Positions 1 to 7,473 of a stretch of 27,110 nt of DNA are shown in pieces. Location of the stretch: positions 1 through 27,110 of the forward strand of contig JAVXWL010000091.1 of the NCBI GenBank assembly GCA_032230565.1. The letters are read 5' to 3'. Below the pieces are notes generated by a model. The model was given only the letters and a program-made list of their open reading frames with translations. It had not been told where the DNA came from and did not search any database. Positions within the stretch are counted from its first letter, which is position 1. Every line of letters starts with the position of its first letter. A program made the translations under genes and the position numbers. The DNA is from GCA-003244245 sp032230565. Its GTDB lineage: Bacteria > Actinomycetota > Actinomycetes > Mycobacteriales > Pseudonocardiaceae.

Positions 1-833
1 CCTCCCGAATCCCACTGGTCACCCAACTCATCTCCGCCGAACTCGGCCGCCCCGTAGCCATCGACGCCGACCCCAAAGCCGCCATCGCCCTCGGCGCCGC
101 CCTGTCCGCGCTACCCACCCCCGCTACTGCTCCGGATGCTCCGAGTGAGGGGGATATCGGGTACCGACCAGTCGACGGCGGTGCTGTCACCGAGACCGCT
201 GCACTCGCCGCCGGATCCGAGCTTCCGGCGACTACCCCAGCGGAGGTTCCCCAGCGGCCATCCCTGACGGCGCTGCCGTTGGATGTCGAACCCGCTGAGC
301 TCCAGTGGCGCAACGCCAGGTCCCGACGGGTGAAGCAGGTCGTCCTCGCCGGAGCCCTCGCGGTGGTCACCGTCGCGGGCGTGGCGTCAGTTCCGTTCCT
401 GACCTCCCGCAGCGGTCCTATCCCCCCGGCGAACGCCGGAACCTCAACGTCCAGCACCCCCGCGGCGCCCAATGTCCCAGTGCCCAGTGTCCCGCCCGAC
501 GCCCCGGCTCCCGGTGCCGCCGTCCCAGCACCGAATGCAGCGATAGGCAGCGACGACAGCTCGAACAGCGGGGGACCGATCCGTACGGCACCGCGTGCCG
601 CACCGAACAGACCGGCCGGCGGCCCCGCGCCGGTTGCCCCCAGCGCACCGCCGCCGAGATGGGTCACCACGTACACCTGGACCAGCACCTGGTCCAGCCC
701 TCCTCCCGCCACGACGACGCCGCCGCCCACGACAACTGAGGAGTCGCCGCCGCCCCCGACCACGACGGCCGTCGTGACGACCACGGCCGTTGTGACCACC
801 GCACCTCACGCGAGCCATGGGCACTCGGGATGA
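1..833 (+). CDS. Hsp70-family protein, 3' part, with C-terminal membrane anchor and Pro/Thr-rich tail (5' end outside window)
   Basis: The reading frame is open from base 3 and enters mid-protein. The first residues read SRIPLVTQLISAELGRP, then DADPKAAIALGAAL. This is the end of an Hsp70/actin-fold nucleotide-binding domain (the GGSSRIP and AxGAA region). The usual Hsp70 peptide-binding domain does not follow. Instead there is about 70 residues of linker, a basic stretch (RNARSRRVK), one hydrophobic segment at about bases 336-401, and about 140 residues rich in Pro, Ala, Ser and Thr with a repeated TTTAVV motif and a His-containing end. The basic residues before the segment suggest a cytoplasmic ATPase domain and an outside tail. 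The stop overlaps the next gene by ATGA, so the two are probably co-translated. Client or partner is unknown; a sensory or cell-envelope role is inference. Confidence 0.85.
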   Translation, partial: SRIPLVTQLISAELGRPVAIDADPKAAIALGAALSALPTPATAPDAPSEGDIGYRPVDGGAVTETAALAAGSELPATTPAEVPQRPSLTALPLDVEPAELQWRNARSRRVKQVVLAGALAVVTVAGVASVPFLTSRSGPIPPANAGTSTSSTPAAPNVPVPSVPPDAPAPGAAVPAPNAAIGSDDSSNSGGPIRTAPRAAPNRPAGGPAPVAPSAPPPRWVTTYTWTSTWSSPPPATTTPPPTTTEESPPPPTTTAVVTTTAVVTTAPHASHGHSG

Positions 834-3439
834 ACCAGGCAACGGCTCGCCACCATCCAAGGCACGACGATGCAGACGTCTCGTTGGCGGGGCTGGTGGC
901 CGCGCAGGCGTTGCACAATGCGGTCAGCGCCGACCCCACGGCTCGGCTCGCGGTGTGCATCAGCGGTCCCGGCGGATGTGGAAAGAGCGCGCTGCTGGCC
1001 GCGCTGCGTCACACCTACCTGGCGGCCGGGGTACGCGTCGTCGGGACGGGCGCGGTACCCGTCGAGCTCGCGCCGTCCTCGGACGTGGCCGTGCTGGTCG
1101 ACGACGCCCATCAGCTGGACGGCCCGGGCCTCAACCGGCTGTGCCGTCTGGCGCTGACCGGTGACGTCCGGCTCATCGTCGCCTACCGACCATGGCCGAG
1201 GCAGCCGGAACTCGACGAACTTGAAGACGCTGTGCGCAGTCACCATCCGCTGGTATCACTGGACCGCCTGGATCGCCGCGGAGTCCAGATGCGGTGCGCG
1301 GCGCGGCTCGGCGGGGCATTGCCTGCGCCAGCGATCGATCTGCTCTACGAGCAGACTGACGGCGTCCCGATGCTGATCGACTGGGTCGTGGACTCGTTAC
1401 CCACCGCAGGCAGGCTCGATGGCGACCATCCAGAGCTACCGCCCGGTGTCGTCGATCGCGTCCGCCACGGCCTGGATCGGTTGGCCCCGCAGCTTCGGGC
1501 ATTACTGCTGGCGGTGGGGCTGGGTGCGGCCCTTGACGCGGAGATCCTCGCTGAGGTGCTGGTGTCGGATCCGGCGGTCGTGGTTGACCTGTTGTCGATG
1601 GCGCAAGCGGCCGGCCTGTCGCTCAGCGACGGCCGAGTGACTCCGCTGGTGCGCCGGGCGATAGTGGCCGGTGCTGCGCCGGGCACTAGGCGGGTTGTTC
1701 AACGGCTGGCTCTCGCTGCGCATCTCGAACGTGGCCGGCCGGTGCTCAGCCTGGCACACCAGCTGGTCGACGCGGGTGCCCGCGGCAGCGACCTCGCAGC
1801 CGTTTTCGAAGCGGCCGGTGACGCCTCGATGGCCGAACCGTCCGGGTCAGGCGCTGCGGCGCAGGCTGCACAGCTCTATGCCCAAGCCGTCGCCGCCGGT
1901 GCCGACCCCGCGTCGTTGGCGCCCCGGCGGGCCGAGGCATCGGCTCTGGCCGGCGATCTGGATAAGGCGCTGCGCCTTGCCGATCAGGCATTGTCCGATC
2001 CCGCGTGTTCCGACCTCGGCAGGGCCGGCAACGTCGCGGCCGCTGTCCTGGCCCAGCGCGGTCTGCTGGCTCGCAGTGCCGAGGTCTACCGCTGGGTCGG
2101 TCCCGCTCGGTTGGGGTCGGCGGCGCCGTTGGCGGCGCTGGCGCTGCTAGGTACCGGGTCGCTGGCCGAGGCTCGGGAGGTGCTGGCGGCTGCTGCCGGT
2201 GACCGGCCGCCGACGCTGGTAGCTGGTGCGGAGTCGCTGATGGCCGCCGGCGTGCTCGAGTCGGTACTGGGTTCACCCGAAGCCGCCTCGACGATGGCGC
2301 TGTCGACGTTGACCCGAGCCGCCGCGTTGCTCGAGCCGGGCGGCCGCGCCGCGCTGCTACCCGACACTCCGGCGGCGCTGGCGGCGATCGTGGCGCTGCA
2401 TTGTGGCGAGCTCGACGTCGCCGTCTCAGTCCTGGAGCGGGCGCTGTCCAGCGGCGCCGGCGGGTTGTTTGCGAAAGCCCGCCACCAGCTCCTGCTGGCG
2501 TGGACCGCGATGATCCGTGGCGATAGCGCGTTGGCCAGGCAGTGGCTGGCCCGCGCCGTCCCGAACTCAGGCACCCTCGAACCCCGGGAGGAGTTGTTCG
2601 CCGCTGCGCTCGCGGTCGGTCTAGCCCGGCGCGAAAGCGACATTCCTACGTTGCAGATTGCATGGGCAGCGGCGCGAGAGGCGATCGTCCGGCATCCGGC
2701 CGACCTGTTCGCCCTGTTGCCGCTGGGTGAGCTGGCCGTGGCCGCGGCCAGACTTCGAGACTTCGACCGGGTGGCGCCGCACCTAGCACAGGCCTGGACC
2801 TTGCTGGAGCGGCTCGGTAACCCGCCGCTGTGGTCAGCACCGCTGCACTGGTACGGCATGCACGCCGCGATGCTGCGGGGGTTGCCCAGTGCGGCCGAAC
2901 CGCACGGGGCGGCCTTGCTGCAGGCCGCGAAGAACAACCATTACGCCGCAGTGCTCGCTGCCGCTGGGCGTGCCTGGATGCAGGTGCTGGCCGGGCAGTT
3001 TGACCCCACGGAGGTGGAGGCCGCGGCGCGCGGATTGCAGACGATCGGGCAGGCCAACGATGGCTCCCGGCTCGTCGGGCAGGCCGCGATCCGCACCACC
3101 GACCGAAAGGTCATGGTGGCGCTGCTGGGATGTGCGCGAGCGCTGCAAGCCACCGGTCCCGGTGCGGCCAGCCCGGTGCCCGAGGGTCCGCCGGACGATT
3201 CCCCCGAGCCGGTAGCTGTCACCCGGCGGGCCGCTGCACCAGCTGGCGCGCCCACGCTCAGCGACCGCGAGCGCGAAGTCGCCGAACTCGTTTTGACCGG
3301 GCTGACCTATCGCCAGATCGGGGAACGCCTGTTCATCTCGGCCAAGACCGTTGAGCACCACGTGGCCCGGATGCGTCAGCGATTGGACGTGACCAGCCGC
3401 GATGAGCTGTTCTCCCAACTAAAAACGCTAGTCAGCTAG
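830..3439 (+). CDS. Large P-loop NTPase transcriptional regulator with C-terminal LuxR-type HTH
   Basis: This 869-residue protein has a Walker A motif GPGGCGKSA at about residues 46-54 and a Walker B-like VAVLVDDAH at about 85-93. A long Ala/Leu-rich helical middle resembles the TPR-like region of LAL/STAND regulators. The last 60 residues (from LSDRERE at about 810) form a LuxR/GerE helix-turn-helix including TYRQIGERLFISAKTVEHH. It probably binds DNA as an ATP-dependent switch. The ATG overlaps the stop of the Hsp70-like gene (ATGA), so the two form a translationally coupled pair. The architecture and size recall IniR (Rv0339c), the regulator of the mycobacterial iniBAC envelope-stress operon, but no ini genes are visible and that assignment is only a suggestion. 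The ligand is unknown. Confidence 0.85.
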   Translation: MNQATARHHPRHDDADVSLAGLVAAQALHNAVSADPTARLAVCISGPGGCGKSALLAALRHTYLAAGVRVVGTGAVPVELAPSSDVAVLVDDAHQLDGPGLNRLCRLALTGDVRLIVAYRPWPRQPELDELEDAVRSHHPLVSLDRLDRRGVQMRCAARLGGALPAPAIDLLYEQTDGVPMLIDWVVDSLPTAGRLDGDHPELPPGVVDRVRHGLDRLAPQLRALLLAVGLGAALDAEILAEVLVSDPAVVVDLLSMAQAAGLSLSDGRVTPLVRRAIVAGAAPGTRRVVQRLALAAHLERGRPVLSLAHQLVDAGARGSDLAAVFEAAGDASMAEPSGSGAAAQAAQLYAQAVAAGADPASLAPRRAEASALAGDLDKALRLADQALSDPACSDLGRAGNVAAAVLAQRGLLARSAEVYRWVGPARLGSAAPLAALALLGTGSLAEAREVLAAAAGDRPPTLVAGAESLMAAGVLESVLGSPEAASTMALSTLTRAAALLEPGGRAALLPDTPAALAAIVALHCGELDVAVSVLERALSSGAGGLFAKARHQLLLAWTAMIRGDSALARQWLARAVPNSGTLEPREELFAAALAVGLARRESDIPTLQIAWAAAREAIVRHPADLFALLPLGELAVAAARLRDFDRVAPHLAQAWTLLERLGNPPLWSAPLHWYGMHAAMLRGLPSAAEPHGAALLQAAKNNHYAAVLAAAGRAWMQVLAGQFDPTEVEAAARGLQTIGQANDGSRLVGQAAIRTTDRKVMVALLGCARALQATGPGAASPVPEGPPDDSPEPVAVTRRAAAPAGAPTLSDREREVAELVLTGLTYRQIGERLFISAKTVEHHVARMRQRLDVTSRDELFSQLKTLVS

Positions 3440-3455
3440 CCCGGCCAGCCTCCCT

Positions 3456-3518
3456 CGCCATTCGGAGCCGAATCGCTGGATTTGAAGCCGACCGACCGCT
3501 ATTCGGCTCCGAATGGCG
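3456..3518. repeat. REPIN-like inverted-repeat element, copy 1
   Basis: Two perfectly complementary 18-base arms, CGCCATTCGGAGCCGAAT (3456-3473) and ATTCGGCTCCGAATGGCG (3501-3518), flank a 27-base spacer. The arm core is itself palindromic: ATTCGG, a two-base centre, then CCGAAT. Copies 2 and 3 are at 12410-12472 and 18656-18712 with the same spacer length. The element lies between the ends of the converging LuxR-type gene and fbiC and could serve as a bidirectional terminator. Its right arm covers the last codons and TAG stop of fbiC. An identical 28-base block (3494-3521) recurs at 12448-12475. Confidence 0.9.
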
Positions 3519-5844
3519 ATCCCTGCACTGCCGGCTGATAGAGGGTGGTGCGTTGGGCTAGCGGCCGACCGAGTGGGTCGACTATCGCGCGGAATCCGGC
3601 CTCATCAAGGCCCTGCCCGTGGCTTGCGCCGGCGGCACGGCTGATGTTCTCGTCCATCAGCGTGCCACCCAGGTCGTCGACGCCGGCCTGCAGCAATTGG
3701 CGGGCGCCGGAGGCACCGAGCTTGACCCAGGACGCCTGCACGTGGTCGATCAAGCCGTGCAGGGCGATCCGAGCTACCGCATGCACCAGTAGAACCTCTC
3801 GCCAGGTCGGTCCTCGCCGGGCCGCTCGCTTGAGGTACATCGGGGTTGCCATGTGTACGAACGGCAGCCCGACGAACTCGGTGAACCCACCGGTCTGCGC
3901 CTGCAGTTCGCGGGCTCGCAGCAGGTGACGGGCCCAGTGCACCGGCTTCTCGATGGCCCCGAACATCATCGTGACGTTGGAGCGAAGCCCCACTGAGTGC
4001 GCTACCCGGTGCGCCTCCAACCACTCCGCAGTAGTTATCTTGTCAGGGCACAGCACCGCGCGGACCTCGTCGTCGAGGATCTCCGCGGCGGTACCGGGCA
4101 GCGAGCGCAGGCCCGCCTCGCGCAACCTGGTCAGGTAGGCAGCGAGCGGCTCGCCCAGCCGCCGGGCGCCTTCGGTGACCTCCAGCGCGGTGAAGCCGTG
4201 GATATGGATTCCGGGGGCCGCTTCGTGGATCGTCCGGCATACCGTGACGTAGTAGTCACCGTCAAAGCTGGGATGGACGCCGCCCTGCAGGCAAACCTCG
4301 GTGGCGCCGCAACGCTGTGCCTCCAGTACTCGCGCCACGATCTCCGGCAGCGTCAGCAGGTACGGCGCGCCGCGCAGGTTCAGCGACAGCTTCCCCTTGG
4401 AGAAACCGCAGAAGCGGCATCGGAAGGTGCACACGTTGGTGTAGTTGATGTTGCGATTGACAACATAGGTGACGGTGTCGCCGACGGCGGCCGCGCGCAG
4501 CTCGTCGGCCAGCCTGGCAACGGCACCGACCTCGGGGCCACGGGCGCCGAACAGCGTGACCAGCTCCGCAAGGCCGGGACGCTGGCCGGCTCGGACTCCG
4601 TCAAGCACCGCACGTACGGCGCCGGTGGCCTGTCCCAGTGCGGGCAGCAACACCGGCGGCGCAACGTCGGCGCCGGAGTACCAGGCGGTCGAGCGGCGCC
4701 CGGCCACCGTCACCTCCGCGCCGTCGCCCACATCGGCTGCACGGGACGCAGATTCCGGGAACACCGCGCCCGGATCGTCGCGCCCAAGACTCTCGGCGTC
4801 AGAACGGTCCAGGACACTGAAACGGACCGTGTCATGCAGCCATCGGCCAGGCTGCGCGGCAAACTCCGGGTAGATGGTGAGGCGCGGCGCGAGCGTATGG
4901 CCCGCTGCCTGAGTCACCCCGCGTAGCTCGTCCAGCGCAGGCCAGGGGCGCTCGGGATTGACGTGATCGGCGGTGCTGGGGGAGACCCCACCCCAGTCGT
5001 CAATACCGGCGGCCAGGACATTCGCCGGGTCGTCGGTGAGATTGGGCGGTGCTTGCACGTGCACCTGCGGCGGCAGCAGGAGCCGAGCTAGCGCGATAGC
5101 CCGCAGGTGCTCCCGCGGTGGGCAGGGTGGAACGTGACGCATCGCGGTGCCCGGCTTGGGCCGGAAGTTTTGCACGATCACTTCCTGGACGTGCCCGTAG
5201 CGCCGGTGTGCCTGGGCGATCGCTTCCAGGGCCGCCACCCGGTCGGCCTCGGTCTCGCCGATGCCGACCAGGATTCCGGTGGTAAATGGGATCGCCAGCT
5301 CACCCGCGGCATGCAGGGTGGCTAAGCGCCGGTCCGGGTGCTTATCCGGGGCGGCCCGATGCGCGGCGAGGTCCGGCCGCAATGATTCGATCATCATCCC
5401 CTGACTGGCCGTTACCGTGCGCAGCGCGGTCATTTCGTCGCGGTGCAAGGCACCGGCGTTGGCATGTGGGAGCAGCCCGGTCTGCTCGAGCACCGCTCGG
5501 CACGCCGCAATCAGGTAGTCGATCCTGGAGCTGTACCCGTGCTCGGCCAGCCAGTTCCGGGCCGACGGGTATCGGCGCTCGGGACGCTCACCGAGGGTGA
5601 ACAGAGCCTCGTGACAGCCGAGCTCCGCGCCCTGCGAGGCGATCGCCAGCACCTCGTCGAGCTCGAGGTAAGGCGATGGCAGCTGCCGGGGAGCATGCGC
5701 GAAGGTGCAGTAACCGCAGCGATCCCGGCACAACATGGTCAACGGCACGAATACCTTGGGGGAGTAGGTCACCCGAGTGCCGTGCACCGCATCACGCACC
5801 GCCCGGGCCCGCCGCACCAACTCCCCAGTACTCAGCCGAACCAT
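3499..5844 (-). CDS. fbiC: FbiC, 7,8-didemethyl-8-hydroxy-5-deazariboflavin (FO) synthase
   Basis: FbiC makes FO, the chromophore of coenzyme F420, from tyrosine and 5-amino-6-ribitylaminouracil. Two radical-SAM modules are fused. The N-terminal CofG half carries CRDRCGYC (Cys at about 39, 43, 46). The C-terminal CofH half carries CTFRCRFC (Cys at about 472, 476, 479). Both have the CX3CX2C iron-sulfur pattern. At 781 residues it is shorter than M. tuberculosis FbiC (about 856), mainly at the N-terminus. The start is uncertain: ATG at 5844 has GGGAGG four bases upstream; ATG at 5847 is too close to that site; GTG at 5856 has no clear site. The last residues, SPFGAE and stop, are encoded by the repeat element at 3456-3518 and are not typical of the family. 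A nested palindrome lies just upstream at 5861-5923. Confidence 0.96.
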   Translation of the reverse strand: MVRLSTGELVRRARAVRDAVHGTRVTYSPKVFVPLTMLCRDRCGYCTFAHAPRQLPSPYLELDEVLAIASQGAELGCHEALFTLGERPERRYPSARNWLAEHGYSSRIDYLIAACRAVLEQTGLLPHANAGALHRDEMTALRTVTASQGMMIESLRPDLAAHRAAPDKHPDRRLATLHAAGELAIPFTTGILVGIGETEADRVAALEAIAQAHRRYGHVQEVIVQNFRPKPGTAMRHVPPCPPREHLRAIALARLLLPPQVHVQAPPNLTDDPANVLAAGIDDWGGVSPSTADHVNPERPWPALDELRGVTQAAGHTLAPRLTIYPEFAAQPGRWLHDTVRFSVLDRSDAESLGRDDPGAVFPESASRAADVGDGAEVTVAGRRSTAWYSGADVAPPVLLPALGQATGAVRAVLDGVRAGQRPGLAELVTLFGARGPEVGAVARLADELRAAAVGDTVTYVVNRNINYTNVCTFRCRFCGFSKGKLSLNLRGAPYLLTLPEIVARVLEAQRCGATEVCLQGGVHPSFDGDYYVTVCRTIHEAAPGIHIHGFTALEVTEGARRLGEPLAAYLTRLREAGLRSLPGTAAEILDDEVRAVLCPDKITTAEWLEAHRVAHSVGLRSNVTMMFGAIEKPVHWARHLLRARELQAQTGGFTEFVGLPFVHMATPMYLKRAARRGPTWREVLLVHAVARIALHGLIDHVQASWVKLGASGARQLLQAGVDDLGGTLMDENISRAAGASHGQGLDEAGFRAIVDPLGRPLAQRTTLYQPAVQGSPFGAE

Positions 5845-5860
5845 CATGCCTCCCACCCGA

Positions 5861-5923
5861 CCGATATGGAGGCATATCGGGGCAATACCGAACCCCTATA
5901 GCCCCGATATGTCTCCATATCGG
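5861..5923. promoter_or_regulatory. Nested palindrome between the diguanylate cyclase gene and fbiC (terminator or operator)
   Basis: Two 23-base arms (5861-5883 and 5901-5923) are complementary except for one position (a possible G-U pair in RNA) and enclose a 17-base loop. Each arm is also a small palindrome: CGATATG-GAGG-CATATCG on the left and CGATATG-TCTC-CATATCG on the right. It starts about 14 bases downstream of the minus-strand stop at 5938 and ends about 17 bases before the fbiC ATG. It could terminate the upstream transcript, bind a regulator, or form a structured fbiC leader. It is more AT-rich than its surroundings. The structure is certain; the role is inference. Confidence 0.7.
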
Positions 5924-5937
5924 ATGATCTAGAGCGG

Positions 5938-7233
5938 TTAGTGCGTTGCTAGGCAAACGCGGTCGCGGCCGGCAGCTTTGGCGGCCAGCAGGGCTCCGTC
6001 GGCGGCAAGGAGCAGATGATCGATGTCGTCGCCGTCATTGGGTCGGACCGCCGCACCGATCGATATCGATATCCCATCTACGGTGCCCGGCCGATCGTGC
6101 GGACTGTCGACTAGGACGCGAAGCTGGCTGATTCGCTCCCGGATCCGGTCGGCGATGTCCTCGACTTGGGCCGTGCCCACACCGGACAGCAGAATCACGA
6201 ATTCTTCGCCGCCGAACCGCCCGACAAGGTCGTAGGGCCTGGTCTGGGAGCGGAGCTCATCGGCGACCGCACGCAACACCTGATCACCGACGAGATGACC
6301 CATCCGGTCGTTGAACGACTTGAAATGGTCCAGGTCGAGCATCAGCACTCCGAGCGGGTCTGCCAGCCGGCGGGCACGGGCAAGTTCCCGGTCAGCGGCC
6401 TCACGCCAGAAGCCGGCGGTGAGCAGACCAGTCTTGCTGTCGGTGCGCGCGGCCTGCTGGAAGTGCGGTAGCAGCAGTGCCCGGTGCAGTGCGAACACAG
6501 TGATCATCAGGACGGCGATCAGCCACGGAGTGAAAGCCAGCATGACCGCGAATCCGACTCCGAGCCCAAGCGAGGCCGCCACAACTATCTGATCACTCGG
6601 ATTGCCCAGGCCCTGGCGGCCCGGCTGCAGCGGGTCGGACATGATCACAGCGCCGACCACCAAGGCATAATTGACAAGCCAGAACACCGCTCCGGCAGCG
6701 ATCATGACAACGAGACCCGCCGGCCCGCGTGGGATTATCGGGTATGCAGCGGGCGCAAGCAGCTGCAGGACTGCGACGGCACCCGTGGGCGCCAACACCA
6801 GCGTCGCGGCAGAGAACACCTTGCGGTACAACCTGACGGCGCCATCTCGGTACCAGGAGTGCAGGTGTGCGATCCCGGTCAGGCCGACGACAAGCGGTAA
6901 CGGAACCGACAACGCTGCCGCAAAAATCCATAATGAGCTGAGATTTCTCAGCAGACCATCGCCCGTCGTCCGCTCCCGCATGCTTTCGAGCCGGTGGACC
7001 GCCTCCCGGTGGACGACCGCACCCGCGACCAGCAGCCCGAAGCCCACCAGGTCGCCAGAGTGGATCGGCATCGCAACGAGGATCGCGGCAGCCAACACCA
7101 GCGCCACGAAGTCCACCGTGAGGACGTATGCGATAACGACTTTGCGCTCGCGCCACAGCATCCACTGCAGGGGGTGCAAAGCCATCAGGCCGCGCCTCGG
7201 TTCGACGCGTTGCAGCCCGTGGCTCATACTCAC
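5938..7233 (-). CDS. Membrane-bound GGDEF-domain diguanylate cyclase
   Basis: The N-terminal half has several hydrophobic segments, for example AYVLTVDFVALVLAAAILVA, and a later stretch rich in Val, Ala and Ile, consistent with a multi-pass sensory membrane region. The C-terminal 160 residues form a GGDEF domain beginning near DSKTGLLTAGFWREAADREL. They include the signature GGEEF at about 341-345, so a catalytically active diguanylate cyclase (2 GTP to c-di-GMP) is predicted. RPYD lies exactly five residues before GGEEF, matching the RxxD product-inhibition site, so feedback control by c-di-GMP is likely. No EAL domain follows. The GTG start at 7233 has GGGGGAA upstream; ATG at 7227 is an alternative. 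The gene reads toward fbiC, with a nested palindrome between them. Confidence 0.92.
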   Translation of the reverse strand: MSMSHGLQRVEPRRGLMALHPLQWMLWRERKVVIAYVLTVDFVALVLAAAILVAMPIHSGDLVGFGLLVAGAVVHREAVHRLESMRERTTGDGLLRNLSSLWIFAAALSVPLPLVVGLTGIAHLHSWYRDGAVRLYRKVFSAATLVLAPTGAVAVLQLLAPAAYPIIPRGPAGLVVMIAAGAVFWLVNYALVVGAVIMSDPLQPGRQGLGNPSDQIVVAASLGLGVGFAVMLAFTPWLIAVLMITVFALHRALLLPHFQQAARTDSKTGLLTAGFWREAADRELARARRLADPLGVLMLDLDHFKSFNDRMGHLVGDQVLRAVADELRSQTRPYDLVGRFGGEEFVILLSGVGTAQVEDIADRIRERISQLRVLVDSPHDRPGTVDGISISIGAAVRPNDGDDIDHLLLAADGALLAAKAAGRDRVCLATH

Positions 7234-7337
7234 TAGGTTCCCCCGGTAGTGACGCTGAGCGATCTTCCCCCAGCGTAATCGGCAGGCGACTCTTTGTCAT
7301 CCTCCGAGCGGAGTGCCACATCGAGCTGATATTTGGT

Positions 7338-7374
7338 TACCCTCAGCCATGCGGTACCGCCGAATGGCTGGGTA
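7338..7374. promoter_or_regulatory. Imperfect inverted repeat with a central perfect palindrome in a divergent promoter region
   Basis: TACCCTCAGCCAT (7338-7350) and ATGGCTGGGTA (7364-7374) are complementary apart from a two-base bulge. The spacer holds the perfect 10-base palindrome GCGGTACCGC (7351-7360). The dyad is in the 240-base region between the diverging diguanylate cyclase and DUF3048 genes, where operators are expected. No -10/-35 pair could be assigned confidently, so the regulatory role is inference. Confidence 0.35.
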
Positions 7375-7473
7375 CTTCGCATGTGTGGTGGACCAGGATT
7401 TCCCGCACGGGGATCGCCGCTGGTATGAAGTGTCACCCAGAGTGGCATCATGCGCTCCGCGAGGGGGGTGGTC

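Noticed and set aside
700..805. Repetitive Thr/Pro codons near the Hsp70-like C-terminus as a possible tandem repeat or minisatellite
   Set aside because: The repetition is explained by the low-complexity Pro/Thr tail; units are irregular at the DNA level.
2086..2937. 283-residue minus-strand frame opposite the LuxR-type regulator
   Set aside because: Ala/Ser/Arg-rich shadow of the real gene without conserved features.
7361..7370. CCGAATGGC-like fragment of the repeat arm
   Set aside because: Only nine bases match and no partner arm is present; it belongs to a different dyad.
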